From contig JAHDCN010000156.1 in assembly GCA_020629815.1 (NCBI GenBank), positions 1 through 6,572 on the forward strand: a stretch of 6,572 bases of DNA. Reading direction: 5' to 3'. Each line of letters starts with the position of its first letter. Within the stretch, counting starts at the first letter, position 1. Under the pieces are notes generated by a model. It was given only the letters and a program-made list of their open reading frames with translations, was not told the origin of the DNA and did not search any database. The position numbers and the translations under genes were made by a program. The DNA comes from Verrucomicrobiota bacterium (GTDB taxonomy: Bacteria; Verrucomicrobiota; Verrucomicrobiia; Verrucomicrobiales; DEV007). Below, piece after piece: positions 6,244-6,572 of the stretch.

Positions 6244-6572
6244 TTACTCCGCAGCTTTCACGGTAGTAGCCGCTTTACCCAGACGCTTGCGCAGGTAGTT
6301 CAGCTTCGAGCGGCGGACTTTGCCTCGCTTGGAAACTTCCACCTTGGCCAGCTTCGGTGAATGGAGCTGGAAAACACGCTCGACACCTTCGCCGTTGGAA
6401 ATCTTCCGGACTTTAAACGCTTCATTCACGCCGGAACCTTGCCGACCTATGACGATTCCTTTGAAAATCTGGATACGCTCTTTACCACCCTCAATCACGC
6501 GGCTGTGAACGTCCACTGTGTCCCCGGGGCCGAACTCGGGCACATCTTCTTTCATTTGTTCGCGTTCAATCT
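6244..6572 (-). CDS. rplS: 50S ribosomal protein L19, N-terminus cut by window edge
   Basis: The minus strand encodes 108 visible residues of L19, which sits at the 30S/50S interface of the ribosome. Diagnostic segments include [60 protein letters not shown] and the basic [17 protein letters not shown]. The ATG at 6555 is internal: the frame stays open upstream and reads I-E-R-E-Q before MKEDVPEF, matching the usual L19 start (…IIEQLEAEQM..DIPEF). The real start therefore lies a few codons beyond 6572, and bases 6571-6572 belong to a further codon. The tail [11 protein letters not shown] is longer than the E. coli form, as in many other bacteria. L19 is commonly the last gene of an rpsP-rimM-trmD-rplS operon, which fits the strong terminator right after it; those genes would lie outside the window. 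Confidence 0.97.
   Translation of the reverse strand, partial: IEREQMKEDVPEFGPGDTVDVHSRVIEGGKERIQIFKGIVIGRQGSGVNEAFKVRKISNGEGVERVFQLHSPKLAKVEVSKRGKVRRSKLNYLRKRLGKAATTVKAAE

Noticed and set aside
1..6572. CRISPR array, insertion sequence, tRNA or phage-defence cassette
   Set aside because: No direct-repeat array, transposase, terminal inverted repeats or cloverleaf sequence is visible; the AAA/TPR pair lacks nuclease, toxin or other defence effectors nearby.

Overview
The window looks like an ordinary chromosomal segment of a Gram-negative-type bacterium with exported c-type cytochromes. The style of the genes suggests the PVC group, most likely Verrucomicrobiota: a TPR-AAA+ ATPase beside a TPR membrane protein, an exported monoheme protein of a poorly described family, an exported sialidase-like propeller, and an L19 protein ending in a [14 protein letters not shown] tail. 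This taxonomic call is recollection of family style, not a search result. I see no mobile elements, CRISPR arrays, tRNAs or rRNAs.

Layout. At the left edge, on the minus strand, lies the N-terminal part of a small VOC/glyoxalase-like protein (305 down to 1, cut by the window). A 71-base divergent gap (306-376) separates it from a tightly packed plus-strand run of five genes (377-6186): a TPR + AAA+ ATPase, a TPR protein with a multi-pass membrane half, a soluble uncharacterised protein with an acidic tail, an exported protein with one CxxCH heme-c site, and an exported protein with an Asp-box (BNR/sialidase-like) repeat. Gaps between these genes are 12, 9, 7 and -20 bases, so they could be one transcript. 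A strong hairpin at 6193-6221 closes the run. Convergent to it on the minus strand is rplS (ribosomal protein L19), whose true start lies just beyond the right edge.

How the genes may work together. The first two genes form the most coherent unit: a single-ring AAA+ motor with intact ATPase motifs and a TPR adaptor, next to a TPR protein tethered in the membrane. This suggests a membrane-associated protein-remodelling pair of unknown substrate. The last two genes encode exported proteins and overlap by 20 bases, suggesting translational coupling and a shared envelope role. No evidence in the sequence ties the two halves to one pathway beyond their packing. The least described parts are the ATPase/TPR-membrane pair and the monoheme protein.
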